DNA of 64,000 bases from Dactylis glomerata (GCA_007115705.1 QXEO01000734.1:2894216-2958215); one strand, 5' to 3'; shown: positions 33,430 to 44,831, counted from the stretch's first letter. The notes: generated from the sequence alone by a model not told the origin. Translations and numbers: made by a program.

Positions 33430-35405
33430 TTTGAAGACCTCGAAGATTTTCTCGTTTTTTTAGACTGTATTTTATAATTGTTGAAGACAGCTTTTTTTAT
33501 CTCTACCATGTACTATTTACTCTATATGTGGTATTGATCGTTAAAAAACGAATATACACAAGTAATACAACATGATTGCCCTTTCGGTAAGCCGAAGACA
33601 GCCCCGTCTCCCCAGGACGATACAAATCCCACGCAACGGGCGCAAAGCCGGCGAGTAGAATCAGCAGATCTCATAGCGATGGCGGTCCGCGTGCAGGGCA
33701 GAAAGATGATTGACCAAAAAATACCCAGCATGTGGTGTGAGCGTGTGCGGCCGAGTGGTGTCGGTAGGAGCCGGGCCCAGCGCGTGGTGTGACCTTGCGC
33801 GGCCGAGTGGTGCCGGGCACGGAGAGGGAGGATCCGCGGGGCTTCCCTGGTGGCATCCATGACCCGCCATTGCGCATTGCCAGAGGCGATAGTAGGCACC
33901 CTGGTCGTCGGGCTTCGAGCGGACATGGCGGCGCGATGGCTGCCGGAGCCCGGATACAAGGGACGTGAGTCATCCGTGGCCGCGAACGTCGGTGACATGC
34001 CGAGCACATTAGCAGCGCTCGGCTAGCTCAAGCAGGAGGACATCACGGGCGCGGCCGAGGTGGCCCAGGTAGGCGAAAGCGCACACGGGCATGGTGGTGA
34101 AGCTGTAGCGGGTGTGGCGTAAACTATATATGTATGTATTTGAAATGTGAATTACAATTTTTATGTAAAAATATGAACTCCAATATAAATTTTTATACTA
34201 ATGGAACTCAGGTTGAAACGACGGTTAGATCGGGTTTAACGTTGTGATTGTATTTTTTTTGGCTAGAAGAAGTTCACGCCCTTTCGTTCTGGCCGAGCTG
34301 ATGGGTAGCCGGCTGCTAGAGAAGTGTGGCAGGGAGAAGATGGGGAGGGGAGGCCGGTGAGTGAAGAGATGGAAAAGGAACGACGAGACAGGGACCGGAT
34401 GTGGGTCTCATGGGAGAGGTAGGAGGGATGTCGCCCTCGTGCTACTGCTGCTTCCTGTCGCTAACACTGATTGTTGTTGCTGATGCTTGCCGTGGTCCTG
34501 TTATGCTGCCAACGAGAGATTCAGCGCCTCACAAACATGGAGAAGCTTCTGAACGAGTACCTATTCCTAGAGATACGTCCACATAGAACAATTGGGATTT
34601 AACTGACATTTTTTTTGACGCATCAGCTTAGACATCGGTGACACGCACACGACTGAACACATAACAAGCATCATCTTGCTATGGCCGAGGTGTTCTTAAT
34701 TAGTCTCCGAAGCAATGCTAGCTGTTTTTACTTGTTTATTTTCCCTTCTGCATACTACCTGGAAAGCCACATGAAGACATGGTTTTTAACCATAAATTGT
34801 ACTATATCAAATCCTCATCTATTTCAAATGATTAAATTCTTATCATGATGCTATTATAAATACTAATAGCTCTAGTGAAGTAGAGAACAACGACAACAAT
34901 GCTGCTAGGATAGATCTACCTTGCAAAGTTGCAAAACAAAAGCAGAAGTGTGATACGTGGGATGCAAGAGGGAGTGAAATTGCAAGATATTAATTTTTTT
35001 GGATAATAAGTTATTTTCCAATCGAATTGGACTGTATGATTTTTTCCCACTCACTACTTTATAGATACATTGCTCCACACACGAGTATTCAGCTAGTATC
35101 TACGATGAGAGTGCAGCCAGACGAATTGATTAACCAATTCGGTACAGGATTCAAGTCAGTCGATTTAAGAAAATCGCGCACGGTACAGCAGGACAACAGT
35201 AACAGGCCGGGCGCGTAGTAATGCAGCTCCCTCAGCTTTAGAACAGGCGCATTTCAGTGCCAAGCAAAGTTGTAGCACACTGTTCATCTTCCCCACCGTT
35301 TTCTTGGTTCCAGGCTATACGATTCAATGAAGGCCATGAGTATCAGCTAGTCGCCACCCAGGTAAGTGATTCTTGCTGGTAACCCTGTGATAACAGAGTA
35401 GCGAA
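33430..35405. other. Stretch without a recognisable gene
   Basis: 33600-34110 is GC-rich with overlapping open frames on the minus strand (up to 161 codons) that match no family known to me. 34110-35400 is mixed AT-rich DNA. It is repeated at 57243-59218. Confidence 0.4.
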
Positions 35406-35419
35406 AGCAGCAGTGTGTT

Positions 35420-35938
35420 TGCTTGTTCCGCTGCCCGCTTTCTTTGGAGCTTTGTTGCTGAGGCTCTAGGTCCTGAGTGGCAGGCCTTAGACCTTGGGGA
35501 GTTCCTGGAAGTGCATGCGAACCGGCCCGGTAAGAGGAGGCGCCTCTTCTGGCTAGTGTTTGCTTCTATGGCCTGGACTTTATGGACTACTCGTAATAAG
35601 ATGGTTATTGAGCATATCTTCCTACGACGGGCCTCTGACTCTATTTTCAAATTCTTGGCTTTTCTGCAGCAGTGGTACCCGCTCTGTAGGCAGCGGGACA
35701 AGGAGCGGCTGGACAGCATGTTGGAGGATCTTCTTATGGCGGCTCGTCATACATCTTTGCAGTCCGGCCGCTGATGTGCTCTGGCGCTCCTCGCTAGAGC
35801 TGTATCCCTTCTTTTCTCTTTTGGGCATGTTTGTGCTGTTGCCCCAGCAGACGGTCTTTCGGTTTTCTTGCTTGGCTCTTAAACTCGTTGTATGGATGTT
35901 GTTGCTTTATTTATAAAGCGGGGCGAAAGCCTGTTTCG
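35420..35938 (+). mobile_element. 5'-truncated LINE (non-LTR retrotransposon) tail
   Basis: A perfect 14-bp target duplication, AGCAGCAGTGTGTT, flanks it at 35406-35419 and 35939-35952. The coding part (to 35774) is the C-terminal end of plant LINE ORF2, the zf-RVT region, with FACSAARFLW, RRRLFWLVFASMAWTLWTTR and LAFLQQWYPLCRQRDKERL. The 3' UTR ends TTTATAAAGCGGGGCGAAAGC as in many grass LINEs. All of the endonuclease and most of the RT are missing. This is what target-primed reverse transcription leaves after early termination. Confidence 0.92.
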
Positions 35939-35952
35939 AGCAGCAGTGTGTT

Positions 35953-37359
35953 AGATCTAGAAATCTGCGTCTTATTACAAATTAGCAATCGATGCAGTTT
36001 TAGATTTGGTGTGCTCTCATGCACAGTTTGCTCGACAGTTGGAAAAGTAGCAGACCGTGACGAAGAAGGGAAGGCGGAAATTTAAGGAGGAGGGCCGGTA
36101 TCCGTTGCACCCACCACCTGCACTCATTAAAATCGACTGTTGTCCTTGGTTGGCATCAGGGCCCGCCTCGAAAGGACTATCCGTACACGAGATACAAATG
36201 GCTACATAGTAGCAGTTTCGCTATGAAAAATACAGGTTTAATATAAACGGGCTTAACTGATCCCAGTGATACTGACCGGTACAGATCTGATGGTGTCTGG
36301 CACCTATGAGCTGCTGAGCATTTTTCGCTCTTGACTACACTATTAAACTTGTTCTAAGATAATATCGTGAAAATGCTATCCCAATCTCCAAGATAACCTT
36401 AGGCTGTTAATAGTGGGGAGTAATATAGAATAGTATCATGCAAATCTTACTAGTTTATATTACTATCTTCATAGTGGAGAATAACATATATATGGTGTCA
36501 TGCAAGATCTTATTTATTAAGTTATAGACTCATTGTATACTCCCTCTGTCCCGGTGTATTAGTCCTACTAGGAAAAAGTATTTGTCCCAATTTACTTCAC
36601 ATCTAAGGCCTGCTTTGCATTAAATTTAGCTTAACAACCTCCCCCTAAATACTCTCCAGCGCTTCCTCCTCCTCTTTTTTTAGCTCGGGGTGGAAATTCC
36701 TATGTGCTGCATGCCTGCATGCGGTCATGCAGTGGAGGAGGCCCATCCGTTACCATTTCCTAATTAATTGGTAGATTAATGAACGTGGAGTATTAGCGAT
36801 GCTATTGGAGAATGTATCTCGTGTGTAGAAATTTTAATGCCCAATCCTATACTGCCTAGGTCGCGATGAAATTTCTAGTGAGCCCAATACACTGGGACGG
36901 AGGGAGTATTAGGGTGTGTGATGTTATAGTAATATAATACTCGGAAAATGCTCTATGGCTCATAGGTGCAATGCACCCCCAAATCTGTACCGTTGATCGT
37001 CATTGGAATCCGCCCAGCACAAATGTATCAATGAAGTATATTCTGTTGGTAAATGAAGTATCTTGTGTATCTGTACCGAACTAGGAATACTAGTGGGGCC
37101 TAAACCTGTACCAGAATATGTGCCGTTGCGCTCAGTCCCTGAGCTTTACTTATTGGAGTAGGTGGCCGTTGCAACGGGAAAGAGCTCCTCATTAAGTGAA
37201 TCGTACTCGCTCCACCGATTCACATTGCTTCTTCCTCTCCACACGGTTTTGTGCAAGTACTGGCACCAGTTCATCCCGTATTCTTCCAGTTCATCCGCGA
37301 GCCGGTCCTGGGAGCCCACTGGTGGTGCTCACACAGCGGCGCTACCCCCGACCACCATC
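35953..37359. other. Non-coding stretch with nested MITEs
   Basis: Holds the left half of a PIF/Harbinger-type MITE (about 36402-36539, GGCTGTTAATAGTGGGGAGT) interrupted by the Stowaway at 36540-36906. 37160-37359 could be the 5' region of the GRF pseudogene. No other gene seen. Confidence 0.5.
36540..36906. mobile_element. Stowaway MITE (367 bp)
   Basis: Ends CTCCCTCTGTCCCGGTGTATT and, inverted, CTCCCTCCGTCCCAGTGTATT, with TA on both sides (36538-36539 and 36907-36908). It sits inside an older MITE. Confidence 0.9.
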
Positions 37360-37962
37360 ATGTCAAGGTCATCGGCCACCTCCCGATACCGTCGGGCGCC
37401 TGACCAAGAACAGGCTCCACTACCTCCCATCGTTTGTCCCTTCTGCAAGAACGGGGATGTCGAGTGGTAGGTCTCGAGGACGCAAACCAACCCGGGCAAG
37501 CATTTCTACACCCGCGAGCATCACTGGGTACGTCCCTGCCCCTCTCATCCCCACCATTGTCTTTCAACTGAACCGAGCACTTTTTGCACCTACAGAAATC
37601 AGTCACCATTTTTTCTGCCTCTCAATGGATTTGATTTTCAGACCGGTAAATGCTCGTTATGGGAGTGGGAGAAAGGATACGCAGAATTCATCCGAGCAAG
37701 GTGGCCACGGCTATTCACGATGGCACCGTAGAACGACGCCGACGGACGACGCCACGACATCGCTTCGGAGCTGAAGCTTCTGGTCGCTCTATCCATCTCC
37801 ACATTCGTCGACGTCGTCTACATCTGCTGCAAGTTCATCTGAAGCAAGGAACGGGCGAAGGTCGCACTACCCATCCCCATACTCGCCTGCGGCGTCTATA
37901 TGTGAGGGAAGTTCATCTGAAGGGAGGAACGGGCGAAGACGACGGTGCCAGACGAATTTTAG
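37360..37962 (+). pseudogene. GRF-type zinc-finger protein pseudogene
   Basis: From ATG 37360 the frame encodes a basic N-terminus and then a GRF-type zinc-finger signature: CPFCKNGDVEW, then VSRTQTNPGKHFYT, and after an intron (about 37528-37640, GTACGT to TTTCAG) TGKCSLWEWEKGY. A hydrophobic C-terminal segment (LLVALSISTFVDVVYICCKFI) looks membrane-like. It is followed by an imperfect repeat of a YICCKFI/YMxGKFI plus ERAK block. Stops break it: TAG at 37467-37469 right after DVEW, TAG at 37729-37731, and TGA codons at about 37840, 37903 and 37918. Some may be CGA-to-TGA changes. GRF fingers bind nucleic acid or protein; small grass proteins of this type are common near transposons. Non-functional here. 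Confidence 0.65.
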
Positions 37963-39072
37963 CTATGTTTTTCAGTTTACTAGTTAAACTTCTAGCAGTC
38001 ACTTGTAATTTCAATTAGCAGCAGTAGTAATGTGGATTAGTACATTTGTCGCGCCGGTCTGCTCGCACGCAATATTTTTACATGGCGCTAATGGTAACTT
38101 AAATTCTACGCCCTCGAGCTGGAACAGATATCCTCAGCCAGCTCACCACGGCATGCACGCGACGTACACACGCCCACTAAGCGGGGGCGGAAAGTCTCAA
38201 AACGAGTTACTGGGAAGCGTACACGGTACAGACATAGCCATGAAGGCTCTTTGATTTTGGATCAGCGCAGAGTAAAGAGGGGGATCCCCCGTACCGGCGC
38301 ATGCGCGCACGGCGGCTGTGGAGCGAACTCACCTCTCCACTCTAATAACGCCCAACCCTCTCGGCTCTGGAAGATGAACAGTTTACTTCAGTCCACTCTG
38401 TGTCCGGCAGTGCTCATCAAAACAGCTAATGATCCATTTACTGCATGTCTCGTGGGGGCCGCAGCCTTGCATGCTGCACTGCGCACACGCGGCTTTCAAT
38501 TCTCTGTACCTGTTCTACCCGCATTAAGTTTGTCTCCCCCTGAAAGCTAGCGTATAAGCCACAGTATTTTATGAGTATAGGGGATTCACTCAAATTATTG
38601 CATTACTGGGTACAGATCCCCATGAAGTAACCATCGGTGCAGATTTCAGAGTACGATGCTCCTATGAGCCATATGTCCGCGTCCCATAATACTCCCACTA
38701 TGAATAGTCTTATATTGGAGTATGTTCTCTTTTTCTTACTTAATAGCATGTCATATCATCAAAATACATTGAAGTGTGTGCTGTTACTAGCTATGTTACT
38801 CCCACTATAACTAGTCTTATATGTAAATTCTATAGACATTGATATAATACTCCCGATATTAACTTATAGGCATACGAAAGCTACGCATCAAATGTTTGGC
38901 TTGAGATCCGTGCCCCATATTGATGCTATTGACCTCGGGATCAGCGGGCTATGCTCACGAGAAATAGCAGAATGGCCCATAAAAAATTGCGGAACACTTA
39001 TTATAGTAATTATTTAATACTTTTACAGTAAAAATAAAATACAAATACAAGTTCTGCTATACATACGATGTA
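37963..39072. other. Stretch without a recognisable gene
   Basis: Mixed DNA with short open frames. 38690-38825 contains two right-end-like pieces of the GTTACTCCCACTATGA MITE family, so a decayed MITE is likely. Nothing else recognised. Confidence 0.45.
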
Positions 39073-39287
39073 CTCCCTCCGTTCCGGTTTATAGGTCCTG
39101 CGCGTATCCCTAGATCGTCATTTTGACCAACATAATATAAGTTATATATTACAAAATATATATCACTGGAAACTTCAAACATTGTACTTTCTAATGGTAT
39201 AATTTTTATGTCATAAAATTTAGATTATATTTGTCAAAATAATGACCTAGGTATACGTGCAAGGCTTATAAACCGGGATGGAGGGAG
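39073..39287. mobile_element. Stowaway MITE (215 bp)
   Basis: Ends CTCCCTCCGTTCCGGTTTAT and, inverted, CTCCCTCCATCCCGGTTTAT with flanking TA (39071-39072 and 39288-39289). Confidence 0.92.
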
Positions 39288-39457
39288 TATCTTATACGAT
39301 ATTTGTACAACACGCCAGCTGCTCCGCAGCCGCGCCTACACCTGACAAAGTCCAAGGCAACCGCTCCCCATCCAATTCTGAGTCGTACACACGTCGTAAT
39401 TAGAGTGTCGTATGCAGAGTGTTTTCATAGAAATATCCACTACTACGAAAATAGCTA

Positions 39458-39560
39458 CTCTCTCCGATTTGTATTACTCTTCGCAAATACAGATGTATCT
39501 AGCACTGAAATGTGTCTAGATACATTCATATTTGCGGAGGGTAATATGAGTCAGAGGGAG
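39458..39560. mobile_element. Stowaway MITE (103 bp), first of a pair
   Basis: Ends CTCTCTCCGATTTGTATTAC and, inverted, CTCCCTCTGACTCATATTAC; flanking TA at 39456-39457 and 39561-39562. Nearly its whole length is one imperfect palindrome. Confidence 0.9.
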
Positions 39561-39568
39561 TATAGATA

Positions 39569-39671
39569 CTCCCTCCGACCCATATTACTCTTCGCTAATA
39601 CGGATGTATCTACCACTAAAATATGTCTAGATACATCCGTATTAGCGAAGTGTATTATGGGTCGGAGGGAG
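39569..39671. mobile_element. Stowaway MITE (103 bp), second of a pair
   Basis: Ends CTCCCTCCGACCCATATTAC and, inverted, CTCCCTCCGACCCATAATAC, flanked by TA (39567-39568 and 39672-39673). Same family as the neighbour 8 bp away, but with better preserved ends, so it probably arrived later. Confidence 0.92.
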
Positions 39672-40147
39672 TAGAAGTGTTATCCGTATTGTATTCAAAA
39701 AATGGTGCGATGCGGGTAATACCCGTAGCACACACTGCACCATACGCTGCGGGTAATTTAGTTACCCGTAACGCATGCCAATGTCCCATGCACTATGGAT
39801 AATATGGGCCCGGTGACTCATATTACTCGTAGCGCATCGCTTAGGCATGCGCTATGTGTAACTAAAATACATGTAGTTGCATGGAATATATGGTGCGCTA
39901 CGGGTAATTTAGGCGGCAATTTTTTTAAAAAAAATTCAAAATTTTGAATTTACCCGTAGCGAACCACCTAACGCGCTACATATACACATATATGGTGCGC
40001 TACGGGGAAGTTCCCGCCAAAATTTTCAAAAGGTGGGAAAATTTTCTGGAAAATTCAAATATGCAGGATTTTTTAAAGATTTTCGAATAGGCGCCCGTAG
40101 CGCACCAAACACTCCATGCGCTACGTGTAAGATTTTCATATTTTGTC

Positions 40148-40188
40148 ACGCCACACGCACACACGCACACACACACACACACACACCC
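40148..40188 (+). repeat. CA microsatellite
   Basis: A run of CA dinucleotides broken by a few CG units. The second copy of the duplication reaches the window end inside the equivalent repeat. Confidence 0.9.
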
Positions 40189-41170
40189 TGTGGATCGCCT
40201 TTTTAGCTTTTTGAAAATATAAGAAAAAGATAAAAATTTGAAAAAATTCAAAATTTGAGATGTAGTTATCTTCCGTTATCTTTCGTTATCTAGTTATTAG
40301 TAAAATAATAAACTTGTATTTTGATATATTTTACAAAAAAACTTTATGCCCCGATAAAACGGCCATAACTTTTGCATATAAGTCGGATGAAAAAGTTTTT
40401 ATATAAAAAAGTATTTACACAAAAAGTTTTGATAATTTTTAGAATCCTCAAATTCAAAAGGGAAAACAGAGTTTTCTTAGTTTTATATTTTTCAAATTTT
40501 TATTTTTAGATTTTTTATTTAAATTGGATTAAACTTTTAGATTTATTCTATTTTATGTTGTTTAAACTTTTTCAAAAAAATTCAAAATTTTAAATAGTTC
40601 TTTGAAATTAAAGTTTTTTTATTTTTTAAAGTGTTCAAATTTTTGAAGTTTCTTAATTTTTTTAAATAAATCGAAAATTAAACACACATATCTACACATA
40701 GGCCTTAAGGATTGATATGGTACTAATATCAATAAGGACTTTCAAATATTAGGGTTTTTTAAAGATTATTTTGATTTTTAGAATTTTCAATTTTTTTTGA
40801 TCTCTTTTGATTTTTAATTTTTTTTGTTATTTTTTTATTTCAAAATTTACCCGTAGCGCACGGACCACGTTACCCGCATCGTATGAGCCGGTGTGCTATG
40901 GGTAATATTTATGCGATGTTAGATACATATCTACTTTGGAACAAAATAATGCAAGAGCTAGTCAACACAAGCAACGACAATAAGAGCAAAAACAATAAAA
41001 TGATTAAATTAAGAAATCAATTTTCTCATACCGTTGTGGAATCCAAAGTTCATCTCTCACGCAATCAAAAGTACACCCAAATGAGCGTCCACCAATTCAA
41101 TCTCCATAGGTTCCATCACCTTAAGCAACTTATGCCGCTTGAGTGTGATACGTATGTGTTCTTCATGAAA

Positions 41171-41892
41171 ATGAATTCATGGCTAAGTTAATAATCACAT
41201 GGAATAAAAAAGATAATTAGCTCCATCGGTGTTCTGGTGTGCCCGTCAAACTCGACTCCACGGAGTTCATGGTTCTCTTGGCTAGACTTCCTTTTTTTGT
41301 TTTTTTCATCGAATGTTTCAAGATAGAGTCAACACTACTAGAGAAAAGCCTATTTATGTTTTTTTCCATACCCCAAAAGCGGTGTTGGTTTCTTTTTCTT
41401 CTTTCCTGACGCATGACACTCAACCCAATCGTTCAGCAACATCTGGATTTGTTTTCCGCTCCTCCTATGTGGAGGTTCTCATAGCTCATCTTTATGCGAA
41501 CAACTCTCACGTCTTCTCCACGGGTCATTCTTGTTGGCTAGCAACCTTCGATGCCCCACATAGACGGTTATCAAAGACCCGTATTGTAGCCATGTCGTAT
41601 CATCACACATGCATTGTGTCCGTGGAACGCATGGCATGCGATATACCTGTAGCCGAGATATTCTAAATTTTGAATCTGACTAAATTTAGACTTTGAAAAA
41701 AAATTCTTCATGTGAACAAAATTCAAATATGAACAAATTTCAAATTTGAACAAATTTGAATCTGAATAAAAATTGGAAAATAAGTTCTCCCGCATGAATC
41801 TCCAAAAATATCGAATCGGCTAGACTGATCTCTAGCCTGATTTCTAGCAAACCTGCTTTTATTACAAAGCCATGCAAGATCTAGTAGGAAAA
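41171..41892. other. 3' flank of the UGT78-like gene, no gene seen
   Basis: Contains CACTACTAGAGAAAAGCC at about 41334, a CACTA-like start without a matching partner, and an AT-rich stretch of GAACAAATTTCAAATTTG-like repeats at 41690-41770. No coding recognised. Confidence 0.4.
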
Positions 41893-43302
41893 TCACTGAA
41901 TTGACTTGGCACTTGAGTCGAGGTGGCTCTCAACAGGAGATGACACTGCGCAAACTATGTTGGCAAGCTTGTCAAGGTTGTTCCGGCTACCGCCGCCGGG
42001 CGCGAACGCGTTGGCCGCCATGGCTTTCACCTCTTCCATCTTGCTCCACATCCTTGCTCCTTCCTCAGCGTTCAGGAGCGAGGCCACCGCCGACGCCACT
42101 CCCCTGCGCGTGAGTGGCTCATCCAACGTCGTGCTCAAGCCCAGGAGGTGCAGCAGTCGCGCGTTCATCATCTGGTCGCCGTAGAAGGGCCGGCAGGCCA
42201 TGGGCACGCCGCTGCACACGGCCTCCAGCACCGACGCCCACCCGGCATGCATCACGAACGCGCCCACCGACGGGTGCTGCAGCACCTGCACCTGCGGCAC
42301 AAATGGCACCACCTTGGCACGCTCCAGGTCCATGAACCCGGGCGGGAGTAGCGGCCAAGACTCCTCCGGCAGTGACCACAAGAAGGGTTTTCCGGACGCC
42401 TCCATTCCTTCCGCGAGCACGCGCAGCTCCTCCGGGCCTGCTAATGTCATGGTAATCGTCCCGAAGCTGACGTAGGCAACGGCGCGGGCGGGGTGGCCGT
42501 CGAGCCAGGCGAGGCATCCGTAGGGGTCCGCCGGAGCGCCGTTGTCGGTGTCCGGCGAGTCGGTGCTTGGCAGCAGGTGGAACGGGCCGAGGAGGAGGCA
42601 GTTTGGGAGCTTGGTGGCCAGAGCGGCCATCACCTCTTCCGGGACGAGACCCTCGAAGGTGTTGAAGGCGAATGCGGTTGTGGCGGACTGGGAGATGGTC
42701 TGCGCTATGCGACGGAACATAGCTTCGGTCGGGCCGCCGGACACGATGCCGGTGGGGAGGTCCCGGACGCGGTAGTTGCCGAGGCCGAGGTGCGAGGTGA
42801 GCAGCGTGTCGCTGCCTGTGGAAGTAGTACCGACGTCGCCCCGCAGCGCGTCACCGGTGAGGTGCGCCAGGAGCGCGCCGGGTCCACCCGTCCAGACAGG
42901 TACCCATGTCGCCCCGACCGCGGCGGCCTCCCCCGCGACCATCCACAAGAGTGCGTCCGACACCACGCAGGTCACCCTAGCGCCCTCCGCCGTGGCGCGA
43001 GCCACCTCCAGCGCCTCCCTGACCCCTCCAGCCTCGGCGGACGCCATGAAGCGCCGCACACGGTCGCCTAGGTTCTCTCCGTCGGTGTTGGCGCCGGCGT
43101 CGGCACCTCTCTCCGGGATCTCCACTATGCGTATGTTCGCCTGGACATTCTTTAGCCGCGCGAGGTTGGTGGCGGTGCAGATGAACGAGAAGGTGGCCGC
43201 TGGCGCTGCTGCCGCCAGGGCGCGCGCTATACGGAAGAGCTTCGCCGCGTGGGAGGCGAAGGGAAAGCCTATCACGACCACGTGCGGGTTCGGCGACACC
43301 AT
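41893..43302 (-). CDS. UDP-glycosyltransferase, UGT78/Bronze1-like (469 aa)
   Basis: A family-1 glycosyltransferase resembling flavonoid 3-O-glucosyltransferases of the UGT78 group, which includes maize BRONZE1. These attach glucose to the 3-OH of anthocyanidins or flavonols in the cytosol. Visible features: N-terminal HVVVIGFPFASHAA with likely catalytic His18, partner Asp116 (VVSDALLW), and a full 44-residue PSPG box from 334 to 377 that ends GDQ and has the HAGWAS form seen in grass Bronze1 proteins. The first residue of the box is Phe334 instead of the usual Trp. Length is normal. No intron is visible, although maize Bz1 has one. The C-terminal tail after about 450 is Ser-rich and longer than needed. 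It lies inside the putative 23.8 kb duplicated unit. Substrate is inferred from family only. Confidence 0.88.
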   Translation of the reverse strand: MVSPNPHVVVIGFPFASHAAKLFRIARALAAAAPAATFSFICTATNLARLKNVQANIRIVEIPERGADAGANTDGENLGDRVRRFMASAEAGGVREALEVARATAEGARVTCVVSDALLWMVAGEAAAVGATWVPVWTGGPGALLAHLTGDALRGDVGTTSTGSDTLLTSHLGLGNYRVRDLPTGIVSGGPTEAMFRRIAQTISQSATTAFAFNTFEGLVPEEVMAALATKLPNCLLLGPFHLLPSTDSPDTDNGAPADPYGCLAWLDGHPARAVAYVSFGTITMTLAGPEELRVLAEGMEASGKPFLWSLPEESWPLLPPGFMDLERAKVVPFVPQVQVLQHPSVGAFVMHAGWASVLEAVCSGVPMACRPFYGDQMMNARLLHLLGLSTTLDEPLTRRGVASAVASLLNAEEGARMWSKMEEVKAMAANAFAPGGGSRNNLDKLANIVCAVSSPVESHLDSSAKSIQ

Positions 43303-43364
43303 CCTGCTAGTGCTACCACAACTCTACTAGACGCAACCCGTCATCTGCCTTCTCTTCTAAGCGC

Positions 43365-43372
43365 TATATATA
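43365..43372 (-). promoter_or_regulatory. TATA box of the UGT78-like gene
   Basis: TATATATA on the minus strand, about 63 bp upstream of the ATG at 43302. This spacing suits a plant core promoter with a leader of roughly 30 bases. Confidence 0.65.
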
Positions 43373-44411
43373 CTACTCTATCGATGAGAAATGCACTTCT
43401 TCGGTGCAAGGGACAAGGTGAAGAATTGTGTATGGATCTTGTAGAATCAAATGGACCCCGTGCATATTTCTTACAATATGATTTTGCATGGATCCTTGTA
43501 AGTGAATCATTGTTACTTATGAGAAATTATGGAGAACTTTTCATTGTGTTAGATTGGCAACCAAAAAATCATGTTAAAACACAGAACTTCAAAATGACAG
43601 CATCCGATACACATAGGATTTTTTGAAGAACTTTATAAGGTGGATGAACTTTGTGGCAATAATTGAATACAACTCAATGTCTTTTTTTCCCAAAAAAGCC
43701 ACCAATCTTGATGCACTAGATGTTGGAGATATGGCCCGGGTGCCGTATGTCATCCAGAAAATCCGCCTTTGATTCACATCTATCTAGTCACATTTTAGCA
43801 TGATACATGCAGAACTAAACCAAATGGTGACATCCTTGAAGGGAGTAGTTAAGGTGCGAGTTAGATTCTCACTCGGTGTACACTACTATATCTAGTTAGA
43901 TTCCTTCATCGGGTCAGGGGCCACTTCTGGCGCATGATCTTGTGGATGCAGACTTCTTCACCTTTGTGAGAGCGTCCCTAGTCTGCTTCTACCATAGCAG
44001 GCGCGGCTTCTTCTCTGTAGCAATGGAATGTGATTGGCTAGCTAGCTAGTTTGGTGTAGTGAGTCACCGTTGGCTGTGGTAGTGTGGTTGGTGTCATATT
44101 GTGGTCTTCGATGTGTCGTCGGCAAGAGTGGATGTGTCCCTTGTGTTGGTGTTTGTATGGGTGTGGTCAGTTTGTATCGGTCTTCGCCTGGTTTCCTTCT
44201 AAAGGGATCTTCACAATGAGACCAATATTTAATATTTCTGACATTTTTTGAAATGCAACTTGTTAAAAATGATAAAACTTCATGAAACCTGATGAAACTT
44301 GGTGAATTTTTTCTTTGAAACAATCATGTTTGACTATGGTTCAAACTTGGTACATGAGAGAAAGAAAATATTTATTAATAGTCTTACGGTTCAATTTAGA
44401 TAAATTTTATA

Positions 44412-44480
44412 CTCCCTCCGACTCATATTACTCTTCGCTAGTATGGATGTATCTAGACATTAATATATGTCTAGATATTT
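44412..44480. mobile_element. Truncated Stowaway MITE
   Basis: Begins CTCCCTCCGACTCATATTAC after a TA, in the same family as the 39458-39671 pair. The right end is missing. Confidence 0.7.
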
Positions 44481-44831
44481 TCTTTCATTGTGCGCCATCA
44501 TGTTTGAATGTGTTTTTGAAATCTAATTTTTAATTTTATCAAAATGTGCCCTTTTTTGGCTTGTTTAAAAGATCTCATGGAAAGAAATACATGGATTCAA
44601 ACGAAATGTTAACCCAATATATATTCCAATAAATGTGCCTATTTAAAATCGAACACTCAAAATTAAATCAATGCACTAAATAGTGGAATAGAGAGTAGTA
44701 ATGGGGTAGCCTACATGCAAAAACTTTCTATTGTGCTTATCTCAAAGAAAATAAAAAATCAAATGGAGACGGAACTTTTGCCGCTCTCATTGATCGATAG
44801 GCGATGTGGACGTAAATGCAACTCTCTCCTA

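Larger units (their letters stand above)
32916..40186 (+). repeat. Segmental duplication, copy 1
   Basis: Matches 56728-64000 in direct orientation. Differences found by eye: C33153/T56965, an extra A at 57091, an extra T at 60047, T36407/C60221, T36933/C60747 and a CA/AC swap at 36980-36981/60794-60795. All other open frames in the two copies translate identically. The left match limit is firm (32915 and 56727 differ). The right limit is unknown because the second copy runs off the window inside a CA repeat. Contents: GC-rich arm, LINE tail, GRF pseudogene, MITEs and a CACTA end. Confidence 0.97.
39438..41170. mobile_element. CACTA-type element, left end and subterminal repeats
   Basis: A CACTA terminus, CACTACTACGAAAATAGCTA, starts at 39438 and is followed by many copies of GGTGCGCTACGGGTAA in both orientations (39700-40140 and again near 40848-40910). 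Such subterminal repeats bind CACTA transposases. The opposite terminus was not found, so the right limit is a guess. The inside is AT-rich without coding. Two Stowaway MITEs have jumped in only 20 bp from the end. Confidence 0.6.

Noticed and set aside
33522..34007. 161-codon minus-strand frame, identical in both copies
   Set aside because: Identity only reflects the recent duplication; composition is GC-driven, overlapping frames are equally open and no domain is visible.
41334..41351. CACTACTAGAGAAAAGCC as the right end of the CACTA element starting at 39438
   Set aside because: It is in the same orientation as the left end, not inverted, so it cannot close that element.
21186..43302. The two UGT genes as a biosynthetic cluster
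   Set aside because: They belong to different UGT clades, are 19 kb apart with only transposons between them, and no pathway enzymes accompany them.
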